A stretch of 6,285 nucleotides of DNA from CAIOJG01 sp964477455 (GTDB taxonomy: Bacteria > Patescibacteriota > Patescibacteriia > Magasanikbacterales > GWA2-37-8): positions 1-6,285 of the forward strand of contig CAYZHG010000076.1 in NCBI GenBank assembly GCA_964477455.1, written 5' to 3'. Positions within the stretch are counted from its first letter, which is position 1. Every line of letters begins with the position of its first letter. The translations under genes were made by a program, and so were the position numbers. The notes below the pieces were generated by a model. It had not been told where the DNA came from, did not search any database, and worked only from the letters and a program-made list of their open reading frames with translations. This document shows, piece after piece, positions 5,769 through 6,285 of this stretch.

Positions 5769-5795
5769 AACCTCTGGTATATCCAGAGGTTTTTG
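5769..5795 (+). terminator. Rho-independent terminator-like hairpin after element copy 2
   Basis: Arms AACCTCTGG (5769-5777) and CCAGAGGTT (5783-5791) form a perfect 9-bp stem with a TATAT loop, followed by TTTTTG. It lies 15 bases after the element. The T-run is only on the + strand side. It would end transcripts from the deoxyribosyltransferase-like gene or from an RNA started just after it. Confidence 0.72.
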
Positions 5796-5797
5796 TA

Positions 5798-5803
5798 TAT
5801 AAT
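5798..5803 (+). promoter_or_regulatory. Candidate -10 box for the last gene
   Basis: A perfect TATAAT directly follows the terminator tail and would start transcription near 5810, leaving a leader of about 16 bases before ATG 5826. No clear -35 box is present, since that position falls inside the terminator stem. The site is surrounded by TATATA-like sequence, so confidence is limited. Confidence 0.35.
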
Positions 5804-5825
5804 ACCCTTATATATTATATATTTT

Positions 5826-6278
5826 ATGGATACTCCAAGATTTGAACAAACTAGTCAAGATTTCGGCAAAGTCAACTTTTTTACACTAGCGGAACTTCGC
5901 AGTTTGGTGGAACAACTTTATTCTTTATTGTCTGAAGTTGGTCGAAATAAAATTGAAGGTGGCTTTGAGGAATATCAATTAAAACGACAAGAAGTAACAG
6001 GAAATTTCATCCAAGAGTTGGAAAGACAAAAAGAAAAATTTAAATATATTTTTGAAACAGAAAAAGGGTCAAAATATTTTGTTTTAAATACTGGGGAAGT
6101 CATTAGATTCCGTTTTGGATCAAGTATTAATGGTGTGGGGTTTCATCCAGAACCGATTTCAGGTAAAGTATTTTTTGTTGACCAAACTCAGTGCGATGAG
6201 CTTTTGCCCATAACCAAAAGCCTATATGGCCAAGAAATTTTTGATAAAGAAATTAAAAAATATAAGACGTTTTATTAA
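5826..6278 (+). CDS. Hypothetical protein, 150 aa
   Basis: I do not recognise this protein. The frame stays open upstream to a TTG at 5673, but that extension runs through the conserved element and terminator and gives unlikely protein sequence, so ATG 5826 is chosen; it is preceded by TATATTTT as at other starts here. The N-terminal half looks helical and charged (LAELRSLVEQLYSLLSEVGR at 21-40; EEYQLKRQEVTGNFIQELERQKEKF at about 48-72), possibly a short coiled coil. From about 76 a beta-rich part follows: TEKGSKYFVLNTGEVIRFRF (78-97) and SGKVFFVDQTQ (112-122). The C-terminus is again charged and ends KKYKTFY. There is no signal peptide or membrane helix, and only one cysteine (C123). The stop is a tandem TAATAA. 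Gene size and position suggest a single-gene unit after the second element. It could be an accessory or defence-type protein, but nothing in the sequence shows this. Confidence 0.75.
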   Translation: MDTPRFEQTSQDFGKVNFFTLAELRSLVEQLYSLLSEVGRNKIEGGFEEYQLKRQEVTGNFIQELERQKEKFKYIFETEKGSKYFVLNTGEVIRFRFGSSINGVGFHPEPISGKVFFVDQTQCDELLPITKSLYGQEIFDKEIKKYKTFY

Positions 6279-6285
6279 TAATCAC

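Noticed and set aside
5010..5795. Integron cassette array with attC sites
   Set aside because: The gene-hairpin-gene-hairpin order is similar, but RYYYAAC and GTTRRRY core sites are not found around the hairpins and no integrase is in the window.
5673..5825. N-terminal extension of the last gene from TTG 5673
   Set aside because: It would translate the conserved element and the terminator hairpin; ATG 5826 has the normal start context and a -10 box just upstream.
1..6285. UGA recoding, as in some Patescibacteria, since no gene here ends in TGA
   Set aside because: All genes are full length under the standard code with no in-frame TGA; eight genes are too few to read meaning into TAA/TAG use.

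Overview
This AT-rich window most resembles an ultra-small-genome bacterium of the Candidate Phyla Radiation (Patescibacteria, Parcubacteria-like). That is an inference from the small dense genes, the gene families present (SurA-N protein without an isomerase domain, C39-like peptidase, DsrE, SHOCT), and start codons that lack Shine-Dalgarno motifs. All genes lie on the + strand. All stops are TAA or TAG, and no gene needs UGA to be recoded. No rRNA or complete tRNA is visible.

Layout. (1) Positions 1-2482 hold a metal-transport pair: the 3' part of a CDF-type cation transporter cut by the window edge, then a complete P1B-type ATPase that lacks the N-terminal metal-binding domain and the usual CPC transport motif. 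(2) Positions 2577-4291 hold two membrane-anchored extracytoplasmic proteins: a SurA-N-type chaperone domain without a PPIase, and a C39/papain-fold peptidase with a C-terminal domain. (3) Positions 4370-4948 hold a two-gene unit: a DsrE-family sulfur-relay-like protein with three cysteines and a SHOCT protein with one membrane helix and a Cys/His cluster. Regions 1-3 together suggest metal and thiol homeostasis plus envelope quality control. (4) Positions 4949-6285 differ in character: sparser and more AT-rich. They hold a nucleoside 2-deoxyribosyltransferase-like gene and an unrecognised 150-aa gene.

The most unusual signal is in region 4. Two intergenic copies of a 49-nt element (5010-5058 and 5705-5753; 36/49 identical without gaps) are each followed by a + strand hairpin with a T-rich tail. 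In both copies one arm of a conserved potential helix lies just upstream of, or inside, the terminator. The element could be a small RNA, a conserved 3'UTR/terminator module or an attenuator; the sequence alone does not decide. Between copy 1 and the next gene is a repeat-rich stretch (5111-5198) with competing inverted and direct repeats.

Starts were chosen with care: two long frames open at TTG codons, but better ATG starts lie inside (3275 and 5826), and the latter frees the second element and its terminator from a coding frame.
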